Source: Candidatus Saccharimonadota bacterium (GTDB lineage Bacteria > Patescibacteriota > Saccharimonadia > Saccharimonadales > Saccharimonadaceae). Taken from it: DNA of 64,000 bases. A program made the position numbers and the translations under genes. A model generated the notes under the pieces. That model was not told where the DNA came from, did no database searches, and saw only the letters and a program-made list of their open reading frames with translations. Position 1 is the first letter of the stretch; the number at the start of each line of letters is the position of its first letter. Below, one piece after another: positions 16,144 to 23,791 of the stretch. Where the stretch lies: NCBI GenBank assembly GCA_017480095.1, contig JAFVBG010000003.1:186001-250000 (forward strand). Reading direction: 5' to 3'.

Positions 16144-16908
16144 TTACTGATTATGCTGAATACGAAGCTGCTCTAATTCATTATGGATAGTAGATTTTCC
16201 TGCATCCACCACTGAATTATTATCTTTGCCAAGTAATGACTTGACCGTCAAGGTGAATACCTTGACGTCTTCGCGAAGACCATAACGATCGACATATTCC
16301 AAATCATAGCCGATTTTATCGAAAATCGAAAGTGCATTACGACCGTTGACTTGAGCTAAACCTGTCATGCCTGGGCGGACGCTAGTACGTTCGCGTTGAG
16401 CTGCGGTCATGTTCTCATAGTAGTCCGTAATCCATGGGCGCGGACCGACAAAGCTCATCTCCCCTTTGAAGATGTTCCAAAGCTGAGGTAGCTCGTCAAT
16501 GCTGGTCTTACGCAAGAGATTACCAATCTTAGTATGAGCATCGGCAGATTTGACGTCATGGACATCGTTATCTACACGACAAGTGCGAAACTTAACGATT
16601 TTGAACGTCTTCCCCTTGCGCCCAGTGCGAACTTGGCGAAAGAAGACTGGACCGCCGTCATCGAGCTTAATCAGAACTGCCACTACGACAAAAACCGGCG
16701 CGAGCATAATTAGCATGATGCCAGAAAATAGAATATCGAAGCTTCGCTTGACAACTCGCCAAACGATATTATGGACCTTGCGATAAAACTTAGAAAGTGT
16801 GGTTTTAGTCGAACGCAAAGCATCCACAACTACTTCCTCTGGCGAGAAAGTTGGGACGGTGACGGATACAGTGTCGGTGGTTTCGGCCTTGTTTATAATT
16901 GCACTCAT
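16144..16908 (-). CDS. undecaprenyl-phosphate sugar-phosphate transferase (WcaJ/WbaP-like)
   Basis: Starts polysaccharide repeat-unit synthesis by moving a sugar phosphate to the lipid carrier. The 254-residue protein has a cytoplasmic N-terminal segment, one hydrophobic helix (about 56-80), then the catalytic domain with GPVFFRQVRTGRKGK, IVKFRT, and the signature SIDELPQLWNIFKGEMSF followed by VGPRP. The short N-terminus without four extra membrane helices matches the minimal (PglC-like) class. It heads the island inserted in the ribosomal cluster; which sugar it uses cannot be told. Confidence 0.93.
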   Translation of the reverse strand: MSAIINKAETTDTVSVTVPTFSPEEVVVDALRSTKTTLSKFYRKVHNIVWRVVKRSFDILFSGIMLIMLAPVFVVVAVLIKLDDGGPVFFRQVRTGRKGKTFKIVKFRTCRVDNDVHDVKSADAHTKIGNLLRKTSIDELPQLWNIFKGEMSFVGPRPWITDYYENMTAAQRERTSVRPGMTGLAQVNGRNALSIFDKIGYDLEYVDRYGLREDVKVFTLTVKSLLGKDNNSVVDAGKSTIHNELEQLRIQHNQ

Positions 16909-16939
16909 AAAAATAACCCGTGATGGTCTTTGTTCTTTT

Positions 16940-16968
16940 ATTTTACCACGAAATATCGTAAATGTAAA
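16940..16968 (-). promoter_or_regulatory. promoter of the capsule island
   Basis: TTTACA (16963-16968) and TAAAAT (16940-16945) spaced 17 bases, with TGG before the -10, upstream of the sugar-transferase gene. Confidence 0.75.
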
Positions 16969-16972
16969 GCAT

Positions 16973-17001
16973 CAAAAAATCCCCAGATGGGGATTTTTTG
17001 A
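16973..17001 (-). terminator. terminator after rpsH
   Basis: A symmetric hairpin, AAAAAATCCCC-ATCT-GGGGATTTTTT, starts just after the rpsH stop. It ends the rplC-rpsH transcript before the capsule island. Confidence 0.9.
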
Positions 17002-17003
17002 TT

Positions 17004-17405
17004 TTACCAGACCTTCGCGATGATTTCGCCGCCAAGACGAGCTTTCTTAGCTTCTTGACCAGTCATCAAGCCTTTAGAAGTGCTGATGATGACGATACCA
17101 CGACCAGATTTGATTACCGGAATCTCTTCCATCGAAGTATAGACGCGGCGACCTGGTTTTGAGACCTTGGTGATTTCGCTAAAGCGGATTGGTTCACCTT
17201 CGGCGGCAATTACGACGTGAAGTGTATCACGTGGAGTGCCTTTTTCGAGGTCGTAATCGGCAATGTAGCCAGATTTTTTCAAGACTTCGATTACCGCAAC
17301 TTTAAGCTTGGAGGTTGGGACACGAATTTCGGTCTTACCTACCATCGCGGCGTTACGAATACGCGTAATCAAGTCTGCGATTTGATCAGTAGATTGTAAT
17401 GACAT
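17004..17405 (-). CDS. rpsH: 30S ribosomal protein S8 (uS8)
   Basis: 16S rRNA central-domain binder. The 133 residues show QSTDQIADLITRIRNAAMVGK at the start, and SKPGRRVYTSMEEIP with RGIVIISTSKGLMT near the end, followed by GGEIIAKVW, the family terminus. It is the last gene of the rplC segment; the expected next gene, rplF, lies 5.8 kb further on. Confidence 0.97.
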   Translation of the reverse strand: MSLQSTDQIADLITRIRNAAMVGKTEIRVPTSKLKVAVIEVLKKSGYIADYDLEKGTPRDTLHVVIAAEGEPIRFSEITKVSKPGRRVYTSMEEIPVIKSGRGIVIISTSKGLMTGQEAKKARLGGEIIAKVW

Positions 17406-17422
17406 ATTCTTGCTCCTTTCTC

Positions 17423-17692
17423 CTACCAGCTACTCTTAGTTACACCAGGGATTTCCCCCTTGCTTGCTTTTTCACGGAAATTGATACGGGAAAGACCGAA
17501 GCGGCGCATATAGCCACGTGGACGGCCATCCAACATATCACGATTCTTTAGACGAGTAGGCGAGCTATTGCGTGGAAGCTTCTGCAGGCCTTCGAGGTCG
17601 CCAGCAGCTTTCAATTCGGCACGCTTCGCTTTATACTTGTCATACATTTTTTGCCGTTTTTCGTCACGGAGGACAGCTGATTTCTTAGCCAT
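17423..17692 (-). CDS. rpsN: 30S ribosomal protein S14 (uS14), zinc-free form
   Basis: Head protein of the 30S subunit. The 89 residues include [19 protein letters not shown], then [19 protein letters not shown], ending in GVTKSSW. This is the longer, zinc-independent type: it lacks the CxxC pairs of the short 61-residue form. It lies between rplE and rpsH. Confidence 0.97.
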   Translation of the reverse strand: MAKKSAVLRDEKRQKMYDKYKAKRAELKAAGDLEGLQKLPRNSSPTRLKNRDMLDGRPRGYMRRFGLSRINFREKASKGEIPGVTKSSW

Positions 17693-18259
17693 TTACTTTT
17701 CCTCCTTCTCGAACGGCATACCAAATAGCTCTAGCAACTTGGTACTCCCTTCTTTAGAACCGTTTTTAATTACGAACGTAACTTCCAGACCATGAAGGAC
17801 AGAGGCATCCTCGAAAGTGATTTCTGGGAAGACAGTCTGCTCCTTGAGACCGAGGTTGTAGTTACCATTGGCGTCAAACGCAGTGCGAGAGACACCGTGA
17901 AAATCACGAACGTGTGGCAGAGCGATGTTGATCAGGCGATCAACGAACTCATACATTTTATCATTGCGCAAAGTAGTGAGATAACCGACTGGCGCACCCA
18001 TGCCTTTGCGGATTTTGAAGGTAGCAATCGACTTCTTGGCGAGACGAGCGGTGGTAGCCTGACCCGTAATCTTCGCAAGAGTGAGCTCGACGGTCTCGGT
18101 GAAGCGCTTATCTTCACGCTTTTTACCAACGCCACAGCTGACAATTACCTTCTCAAGCTTTGGCACTTGGTTGACGTTTTCAAGCTTCAGCTCTTTTTCG
18201 AGCTTTTTGACGATTTCCTTCTGATAAAGCTCTTTTAGTCTTGGGGTATATTCACTCAT
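17693..18259 (-). CDS. rplE: 50S ribosomal protein L5 (uL5)
   Basis: 5S rRNA-binding protein that bridges to S13 at the subunit interface. In 188 residues it shows VPKLEKVIVSCGVGKKRED, the AKKSIATFKIRKGMGAPVGY block, and LINIALPHVRDFHGVS, with FPEITFED near the end. It overlaps rplX by one base and abuts rpsN. Confidence 0.97.
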   Translation of the reverse strand: MSEYTPRLKELYQKEIVKKLEKELKLENVNQVPKLEKVIVSCGVGKKREDKRFTETVELTLAKITGQATTARLAKKSIATFKIRKGMGAPVGYLTTLRNDKMYEFVDRLINIALPHVRDFHGVSRTAFDANGNYNLGLKEQTVFPEITFEDASVLHGLEVTFVIKNGSKEGSTKLLELFGMPFEKEEK

Positions 18260-18534
18260 TACTTACCCTCCTTTTTGGTAGCCTTCTTAGCTTTTTCCTC
18301 TTTGCGTTCTACGAACTTGAGGTTTGAAAGGTCGATACCAGCGAAGACGGTTTTCGTAGTAGCGCCACCGTTAGCGGCAGCTGCTCGACGAGAAAGATGA
18401 CGTTCTTTATCACAGAACTTATCCAGAATCGCCTTGTTTTCAGCTGGAAGAACCTTTGTTACTTTTGCAGTTTCACCCTTAAAGCTACCTGCAATAATTT
18501 TAACGGTATCACCGGTTTTAATCTTTGCAGTCAT
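18259..18534 (-). CDS. rplX: 50S ribosomal protein L24 (uL24)
   Basis: Assembly initiator with a KOW motif. The 91 residues begin [20 protein letters not shown] and include LPAENKAILDKFCDKERHLS, then TKTVFAGIDLSNLKFVERK. A lysine-rich tail of about 15 residues follows. Length is a little under the common 100-105. It overlaps rplE and rplN by one base each. Confidence 0.94.
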   Translation of the reverse strand: MTAKIKTGDTVKIIAGSFKGETAKVTKVLPAENKAILDKFCDKERHLSRRAAAANGGATTKTVFAGIDLSNLKFVERKEEKAKKATKKEGK

Positions 18535-18902
18535 TATAGTACCTCCGGAGCTAAGCTGATAATCTTAGTATATCCGAGTTCACGCAGTTCACGTGGAACT
18601 GGACCGAAGACACGTGTACCCTTAGGGGTCTTGTCGTCGTTAATCAGAACGGCAGCATTATCGTCAAAACGGATGGTTGAGCCATCTGGGCGACGAATTT
18701 GCTGGCGAGTGCGAACGATGACGGCACGAACAACGGCTTTTTTCTTGACGCCACCCGTAGGGGAAGCGTCTTTAACGCTAGCGGTCACAACATCACCAAC
18801 ACGAGCATAGCGCGCGCGGGTGCCACCGAGGACACGGATTACACCAAGTTCCTTGGCGCCACTGTTGTCAGCGACTTTTAATCTAGTTTCCTGTTGGATC
18901 AT
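18534..18902 (-). CDS. rplN: 50S ribosomal protein L14 (uL14)
   Basis: Interface protein of the large subunit, target of silencing factor RsfS. The 122-residue product starts [20 protein letters not shown] and includes [25 protein letters not shown] and [23 protein letters not shown]. The start at 18902 follows the rpsQ stop by one base; a longer open frame upstream only overlaps rpsQ. Confidence 0.97.
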   Translation of the reverse strand: MIQQETRLKVADNSGAKELGVIRVLGGTRARYARVGDVVTASVKDASPTGGVKKKAVVRAVIVRTRQQIRRPDGSTIRFDDNAAVLINDDKTPKGTRVFGPVPRELRELGYTKIISLAPEVL

Positions 18903-18903
18903 A

Positions 18904-19239
18904 TTAGTTTTCTCCTTCTTCTGAAGCAGCAACCTCGTCTGCGCCAACCTTCTCAGGTAGCTCAACTTCATTGACATCCTGCTTCAATTCGACGGTGCCG
19001 TGCGAGCGCTCAATGACCTTCACTAGGTTAAAAGTTACGGTCTTTGAGAATGGACGACAGGCGACGATTTCGACTTTGTCACCAATACGAGCATCATTCT
19101 TTTCATCATGAGCAGTGTATTTACGAGTCTTCGTGTACTGCTTGCGATAAAGAGGATGGGTTTCACGGCTCGCGATGGAGACGGTAATGGTTTTGTCACG
19201 CTTGTCAGAGGTAACAATACCAATCAAGGTCTTTGCCAT
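18904..19239 (-). CDS. rpsQ: 30S ribosomal protein S17 (uS17) with acidic tail
   Basis: OB-fold 16S rRNA binder. The core ([59 protein letters not shown]) is standard. At 111 residues it is about 25 longer than usual, with a glutamate-rich C-terminus ending ASEEGEN. It starts two bases before the end of rplP; rpmC (uL29), normally between the two, is not there. Confidence 0.96.
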   Translation of the reverse strand: MAKTLIGIVTSDKRDKTITVSIASRETHPLYRKQYTKTRKYTAHDEKNDARIGDKVEIVACRPFSKTVTFNLVKVIERSHGTVELKQDVNEVELPEKVGADEVAASEEGEN

Positions 19240-19241
19240 AA

Positions 19242-19661
19242 TTAGAATTCCTCTCTTTTAATAATTTTACAACGAACCGGGAGTTTATGGGAGGCGAGGC
19301 GAAGAGCTTCTTTAGCCTGCTCCTCAGTCACGTCGGCCAGCTCGAACATTACAGTACCAGCTTTAACCTTAGCGACGAAGAACTGTGGTTCACCTTTACC
19401 ACCACCCATCTTCACATCGAGTGGCTTCTTAGTAACTGGAGTATGCGGGAAGATGCGAATCCAGATTTTACCACCACGCTTAATGTAACGAGTAATCGCC
19501 TGGCGAGCCGCCTCAATCTGGCGACTAGTCACGCGCTCATTGTCGAGCGACATTAGACCATAGTCACCAAATGCTACATAGTTGCAGCGGGTGGCTACAC
19601 CGTTGTTTTTACCGATACGAACTTTGCGGTGGGCAGTTTTCTTTGGTAATAGAATAGCCAT
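19242..19661 (-). CDS. rplP: 50S ribosomal protein L16 (uL16)
   Basis: Contacts the peptidyl-transferase centre and A-site tRNA. The 139 residues show MAILLPKKTAHRKVRIGKN, the ITRYIKRGGKIWIRIFPHTP motif and MGGGKGEPQFFVAKVKAG, followed by ALRLASHKLP. It is two bases from both rpsC upstream and rpsQ downstream. Confidence 0.97.
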   Translation of the reverse strand: MAILLPKKTAHRKVRIGKNNGVATRCNYVAFGDYGLMSLDNERVTSRQIEAARQAITRYIKRGGKIWIRIFPHTPVTKKPLDVKMGGGKGEPQFFVAKVKAGTVMFELADVTEEQAKEALRLASHKLPVRCKIIKREEF

Positions 19662-19662
19662 A

Positions 19663-20289
19663 TTACTTCTCCCCCTTGTAGATCCAGACCTTTACGCCTA
19701 CGATACCGGCAATCGTCTTAGCGTGATGACAGTAGAAGTCAATATCGGCGCGGAGAGTGTGTAGAGGAACGGAACCCTCAATCAATTTCTCGCGGCGAGA
19801 CATTTCTGCACCATTGAGACGACCAGCCACCTCAATACGGATACCTTTAGCCCCAGCAGTCATGGTGGACTGAGCAGCCATCTTGGTAGCACGACGGAAG
19901 TTCATGCGTTTGCCGAGCTGAAAACCAATGTTTTCAGCGACGAGCTTGGCGTTTAGTTCTGGTTTTTTAATTTCTTCAACGTTCAAACGTACTGGGGTGG
20001 AAACGAATTTCTCAAGTTCCTTCTTGAGCTCGTTGATACCAGCACCCTGCTTACCAATCACGGCACCAGCTTTGGCGGTGAGAATCGTGATAGTGGTAAG
20101 GTTTGCACTACGTTCAATGTTAATCTTTGCAATCGTCGGGCGAGCCTCGAAACGTTTTTCGATGGTCTCGCGAATCTTGACATCTTCAACGAGCCAGTGA
20201 CGGAAGTCTGCCTTTTTGGTAAACCATTTGGAAGACCAATCTTTGCTGATTTGAAGACGATAAGAGACTGGGTTAACTTTCTGTCCCAT
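19663..20289 (-). CDS. rpsC: 30S ribosomal protein S3 (uS3)
   Basis: mRNA-entry protein with two KH-like folds. Over 208 residues: MGQKVNPVSYRLQISKDWSS at the start, the KH GxxG region (AKAGAVIGKQGAGINELKKE), GAKGIRIEVAGRLNGAEMSR and the strand VGVKVWIYKGEK at the end. It ends close after the last strand, without the long tail many S3 proteins have. It overlaps rplV by one base. Confidence 0.97.
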   Translation of the reverse strand: MGQKVNPVSYRLQISKDWSSKWFTKKADFRHWLVEDVKIRETIEKRFEARPTIAKINIERSANLTTITILTAKAGAVIGKQGAGINELKKELEKFVSTPVRLNVEEIKKPELNAKLVAENIGFQLGKRMNFRRATKMAAQSTMTAGAKGIRIEVAGRLNGAEMSRREKLIEGSVPLHTLRADIDFYCHHAKTIAGIVGVKVWIYKGEK

Positions 20290-20675
20290 TACTTGTCCTC
20301 CTTCTCTGCCTTCTTAACTTTTTCATCACCAGCGACTTCGACGAAGATGTTGCTGGAGATTTTTTCAAATGGTAAGGCGCGACCACGTGAAGCTGGAACA
20401 TAGCGACGGATACGAGTGCCAGCAGTAACAGAGATACGAGCGATGCGAATAGACTTCGTATCGAGCGAGACATCTTTGTTCTTGTCTAGCAAGTTAGCCG
20501 TAGCAGATTCAATAGCCTTCAGAACTGGACGAGCGGCGCGGCGTGGGGTATTCTTCAGAATCTCACGGGCGTCTTCGACGTAACGATCACGGACAAGGCT
20601 AGCAACAATGTTAGTCTTGCGTGGCATCGAGTCGATGCCTTTAATATATGCATGTGCGAAATAGGTTTCAGCCAT
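20289..20675 (-). CDS. rplV: 50S ribosomal protein L22 (uL22)
   Basis: Exit-tunnel protein whose hairpin loop lines the tunnel. The 128-residue product has VASLVRDRYVEDAREILKN, the helix KAIESATANLLDKNKDVS and the loop AGTRIRRYVPASRGRALPFEK. A charged C-terminal tail of about 20 residues is extra. It overlaps both rpsS and rpsC by one base. Confidence 0.96.
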   Translation of the reverse strand: MAETYFAHAYIKGIDSMPRKTNIVASLVRDRYVEDAREILKNTPRRAARPVLKAIESATANLLDKNKDVSLDTKSIRIARISVTAGTRIRRYVPASRGRALPFEKISSNIFVEVAGDEKVKKAEKEDK

Positions 20676-20968
20676 TAGTTAGCTCCTTTCGCAGCAGCAG
20701 CTTCAGCTGCTTTCTTGCCACCGTGGCGGCGGAATTTACGAGTTGGAGCAAACTCGCCGAGCTTATGTCCGACCATATTCTCAGTCACAAAGACTGGAAT
20801 GTGGAGATGACCGTTATGGACGGCAATCGTACGACCAACCATCTCTGGAGAGATAGTAGATTGGCGAGCCCAAGTCTTGATAACGGTGCGATCGTCGGCG
20901 GAGAGGGCTGCCACCTTTTTCTGCAGTTTGTAGTCTACAAAGAGACCTTTTTTCAGGCTGCGTGACAT
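20675..20968 (-). CDS. rpsS: 30S ribosomal protein S19 (uS19)
   Basis: Head protein that forms a dimer with S13. The 97 residues start [19 protein letters not shown] and contain [40 protein letters not shown] and [13 protein letters not shown]. An Ala/Lys tail follows. Standard position between rplB and rplV. Confidence 0.98.
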   Translation of the reverse strand: MSRSLKKGLFVDYKLQKKVAALSADDRTVIKTWARQSTISPEMVGRTIAVHNGHLHIPVFVTENMVGHKLGEFAPTRKFRRHGGKKAAEAAAAKGAN

Positions 20969-21804
20969 TATTTCCTCTTTCCTTCGTGGCGAGTGCGCAC
21001 GATATATTTATTAGTTTGCTTATTATGACGGGTACGATAACCAAGTGTCAACTGGCCCCATGGAGTACGTGGAGCTTTACCAGAACCGTGACGGCCACCG
21101 TCACCACCACCGTGTGGGTGATCCGTAGCATTCATCACAACACCACGAACGGTTGGGCGAATGCCTTTGCGGCGCTTGCGACCGGCAGCACCAATCTTCA
21201 CGTTCTGGTGCTGGATATTGCCGACGGTACCAATGGTAGCTTCACAGGTCAATAGGACACGGCGCATTTCACCAGAAGGGAGCTTCAAAGTGGCGTAGCC
21301 GTTCTCCTTAGCCATAAGCTGAGCAGACGAACCAGCAGCGCGGACCATCTGGGCACCACGACCTGGGGTGAGCTCAATTGCATAGACGAAAGTACCGACT
21401 GGGATCATTTCAAGGCTCATGCGATTAGAAGTCTCAACTGGAGCTTCGTCGCCAGTCTTGAAGGTAGAACCCTTAGTCATATTGGTATCGGCGATCACAT
21501 AGTAGTAAACACCGTTAGTATCCTTCACACGAGCGATGCGAGCGCTGCGGTTTGGATCATATTCAATTTCCTCGACCGCAAAAGTCAAGTTCTTTGGTAG
21601 ATTGTGCGTCAAGATACGATAATGACGCTTGACACCACCGCCACGATGGCGGACAGTGATGCGGCCCTGATTATTCTTACCAGCCTGCTGTTTTTTAGCG
21701 CGAGTGAGCGACTTGAGCGGCTTGCGAGTGGTGATACCATCGAAGTCTTGAGTCGTCTTCTGGCGCTGAGCAGGGGTAGTAGGGCGATATGCCTTAATAG
21801 CCAT
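20968..21804 (-). CDS. rplB: 50S ribosomal protein L2 (uL2)
   Basis: Peptidyl-transferase-centre protein. The 278 residues include [36 protein letters not shown] and the essential late segment [20 protein letters not shown] with the conserved histidine. It ends in [11 protein letters not shown]. Standard place between rplW and rpsS, overlapping each by one base. Confidence 0.98.
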   Translation of the reverse strand: MAIKAYRPTTPAQRQKTTQDFDGITTRKPLKSLTRAKKQQAGKNNQGRITVRHRGGGVKRHYRILTHNLPKNLTFAVEEIEYDPNRSARIARVKDTNGVYYYVIADTNMTKGSTFKTGDEAPVETSNRMSLEMIPVGTFVYAIELTPGRGAQMVRAAGSSAQLMAKENGYATLKLPSGEMRRVLLTCEATIGTVGNIQHQNVKIGAAGRKRRKGIRPTVRGVVMNATDHPHGGGDGGRHGSGKAPRTPWGQLTLGYRTRHNKQTNKYIVRTRHEGKRK

Positions 21805-22250
21805 TACTTAGTTCCTTTCTTTTCCGCCTTGTCGGCTTTCTTCTCGGCGGTCTTTGCGGACTTCTCAGCTTTTTCAGCTTTCTTGTCAGCTTTTTTAGCT
21901 TCTTTTTCCTCTGCCTTCTTCTCGGCAGCATCGGCTTCGGCAACAGCCTTCTCGTATTCATCGAAGAATGGGAGACGCTGGCCTTCTTTTACGGTAACGT
22001 AAACGATTTTCTGATCACGGTGATGAGTGATGCCAGGATAGGCATGACGACCACGGGAGAAACGCATAGCTTTACCCTTGCGATTAGAAATACGAATACT
22101 CTCGATATTGACATTGTATTGATTCTCAAGCGCAGCTTTCAAGGAAATCTTAGAGATTTTCTCTGATACTGCCTCAGCCTTAACCATATAAACTCGGTCT
22201 TTGACTTGAGAGTAGGAATACTCAGTCAGGATTGGGGTAAACTTCAACAT
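21804..22250 (-). CDS. rplW: 50S ribosomal protein L23 (uL23) with charged extension
   Basis: Exit-site protein that docks trigger factor and SRP. The folded part (residues 1-95: PILTEYSYSQVKDRVYMVKA, AALENQYNVNIESIRISNRKG) is followed by a roughly 50-residue Lys/Ala/Glu tail beginning EAEKKAEE-like, predicted to be helical or coiled. The usual length is 95-100; this one has 148. The tail is low-complexity, similar in style to those on S5, S17 and L22 here. Confidence 0.93.
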   Translation of the reverse strand: MLKFTPILTEYSYSQVKDRVYMVKAEAVSEKISKISLKAALENQYNVNIESIRISNRKGKAMRFSRGRHAYPGITHHRDQKIVYVTVKEGQRLPFFDEYEKAVAEADAAEKKAEEKEAKKADKKAEKAEKSAKTAEKKADKAEKKGTK

Positions 22251-22855
22251 TATGCCTCCTCCTTTCCGAGCAGCCAGCTTTCGAGTTCTTTTATGGCTTT
22301 TTCAGAGATAACAATCTGATCAGCATTCAAGATGTCGAAAACATTAAGATAAGTAGGACGAACAACTTTGACGTTGTTGAGATTATTAGTTGCGCGCAGA
22401 GTAAGCTCATCCTTCTCCGGAAGAACTAATAGAATCTTCGAGTCGAGATTTGCTTTTGCGGCTTCAAGATTTTTTACAGCTTCTTTCGTACGACCATCAG
22501 TAATCTTGAAATCTTTAATGGTCAAAACCTGCTTAGCGGCATTCTGAAGGCTGAGAGCCTGGCGAATAGCAACACGTTTGCTGGTCTTTGAAAGTTTCTT
22601 GGTGAAGTTTTCTTCACCGGTGCGACCGAAGGCGACACCACCATGACGCCAGATTGGGTTGCGAGTCGAACCAAAACGAGCGCGACCAGTACCTTTCTGC
22701 TTCCATGGTTTTTTACCACCACCACGCACTTCGCCACGCTTCAAAGTCTTAGCATGAGAGCTACGACTGTTAGCAAGATAAGCGTCGTAAGCGGTTTTAA
22801 TAAGTTCGTGATTTTCGACGGAGAGACCGAAGATGTCATTATTTAATTCTGCCAT
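22250..22855 (-). CDS. rplD: 50S ribosomal protein L4 (uL4)
   Basis: Tunnel protein that in several bacteria also represses its own operon. The 201 residues include KTLKRGEVRGGGKKPWKQKG, TGRARFGSTRNPIWRHGGV, the extended loop typical of L4, and a C-terminal helix ELESWLLG. Because the rplC leader is strongly structured, autoregulation by this protein is a reasonable but untested idea. Confidence 0.97.
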   Translation of the reverse strand: MAELNNDIFGLSVENHELIKTAYDAYLANSRSSHAKTLKRGEVRGGGKKPWKQKGTGRARFGSTRNPIWRHGGVAFGRTGEENFTKKLSKTSKRVAIRQALSLQNAAKQVLTIKDFKITDGRTKEAVKNLEAAKANLDSKILLVLPEKDELTLRATNNLNNVKVVRPTYLNVFDILNADQIVISEKAIKELESWLLGKEEA

Positions 22856-22856
22856 A

Positions 22857-23474
22857 TTACTCCTTTCCCTCGACGGTTACGATTCCCTTTTTCGGGCCAG
22901 GAACTGCGCCCTTCAAACCTAATAGGTTGTTCTCTTTGTCGATATAAGCGACGACGAGATTTTTGACGGTGACTTGGTCATGTCCCATCCGACCAGGCAT
23001 ACGCTTGCCTTTAAAGACTTTCTGAGGATACATCGAGCCGATAGAACCGACCTTGCGAATGTTACCCTTAAAGCCGTGGGTATTGCGCGCTTCATTGAAG
23101 TTGTGGCGTTTAACCGTACCGGCAAAGCCTTTACCTTTGGAGATACCGGTGACGGTAACTTTGTCGCCGATATTAAATTGTTCTACGGTCAAAACATCCC
23201 CAGCTTTTGCTTCTGGTTCTTTTTCGATCCGGAACTCTTTTAGAACTTTTGGTGAAAAGTCCTCTCCAGCCTTTTTTACATGGCCGGAAACCGCCTTGCT
23301 CAGATTCTTACCCTGACCGTATCCTAGCTGCACAGCGTTATAACCATCGGTTTCGGTGGTTTTAATCTGAGTCACTGTGGCTGGGCCAGCTTGAAGGATA
23401 GTTACAGGGGTAACTACACCATCTTTGCCGATGATCTGGGTCATACCAATCTTGGTGCCTAAGATGACTTGCAT
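22857..23474 (-). CDS. rplC: 50S ribosomal protein L3 (uL3)
   Basis: First gene of this ribosomal run; L3 starts 50S assembly. The 205 residues show LGTKIGMTQIIGKDGVVTPV, VTGISKGKGFAGTVKRHNF, and RMPGRMGHDQVTVKNLVV. The usual leading gene, rpsJ (uS10), is not upstream; the neighbour there is rpoC. AAAGGAAA precedes the start, after a 120-base structured leader. Confidence 0.98.
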   Translation of the reverse strand: MQVILGTKIGMTQIIGKDGVVTPVTILQAGPATVTQIKTTETDGYNAVQLGYGQGKNLSKAVSGHVKKAGEDFSPKVLKEFRIEKEPEAKAGDVLTVEQFNIGDKVTVTGISKGKGFAGTVKRHNFNEARNTHGFKGNIRKVGSIGSMYPQKVFKGKRMPGRMGHDQVTVKNLVVAYIDKENNLLGLKGAVPGPKKGIVTVEGKE

Positions 23475-23479
23475 CTGTT

Positions 23480-23595
23480 TCCTTTCCTTTATTTAGACAT
23501 TACAGAAACTAGACTTTTGGGCAGTCTCGCGGTAGCTACTTCCGCGACTTACGCCTTGCGTCTAGTGTCTATACGTCCTACTTGTTAGTATATAC
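23480..23595 (-). promoter_or_regulatory. structured leader of the rplC operon
   Basis: On the minus strand ACTAGAC and GTCTAGT (about 23558-23564 and 23508-23514) pair over seven bases, enclosing a second hairpin TCGCGG/CCGCGA (about 23525-23545). This is the size and place of ribosomal-protein autoregulatory leaders. No known leader family was recognised. Confidence 0.5.
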
Positions 23596-23601
23596 CTTTT
23601 C

Positions 23602-23630
23602 ATTATAGCACAACTAGAGAAGAAATGCAA
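23602..23630 (-). promoter_or_regulatory. promoter of the rplC-rpsH operon
   Basis: TTGCAT (23625-23630) and TATAAT (23602-23607), spacer 17, with the TGC extension seen in most promoters of this window. Confidence 0.85.
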
Positions 23631-23634
23631 GGCA

Positions 23635-23791
23635 TAAAACCCAAAACATATCAAAGATGGTGGATTCACTATGTTAAAATTACAACGCTAGTCCAGCGTT
23701 GTAATTTTAACGTGAAATCCAGCCTAGAAAAAATTCCTAGCTACTAGCTAGGAATTTTTCCGCCTATTCTTTGATATGCTTTTGGGTTTTA
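23635..23791. repeat. 157-bp three-branched palindrome at the rpoC end; includes terminator
   Basis: Outer arms 23635-23657 and 23768-23791 are near-perfect inverted repeats, and the right arm includes the rpoC stop codon. Inside are two hairpins: a perfect 17-bp stem (23673-23689 with 23695-23711, loop of five), extended by GGATTCAC/GTGAAATCC, and a perfect 14-bp stem (23729-23742 with 23746-23759, loop ACT). The second ends in a T run on the minus strand and should terminate rpoBC transcription. With the rplC leader and promoter it fills the 314-base gap. Confidence 0.8.
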
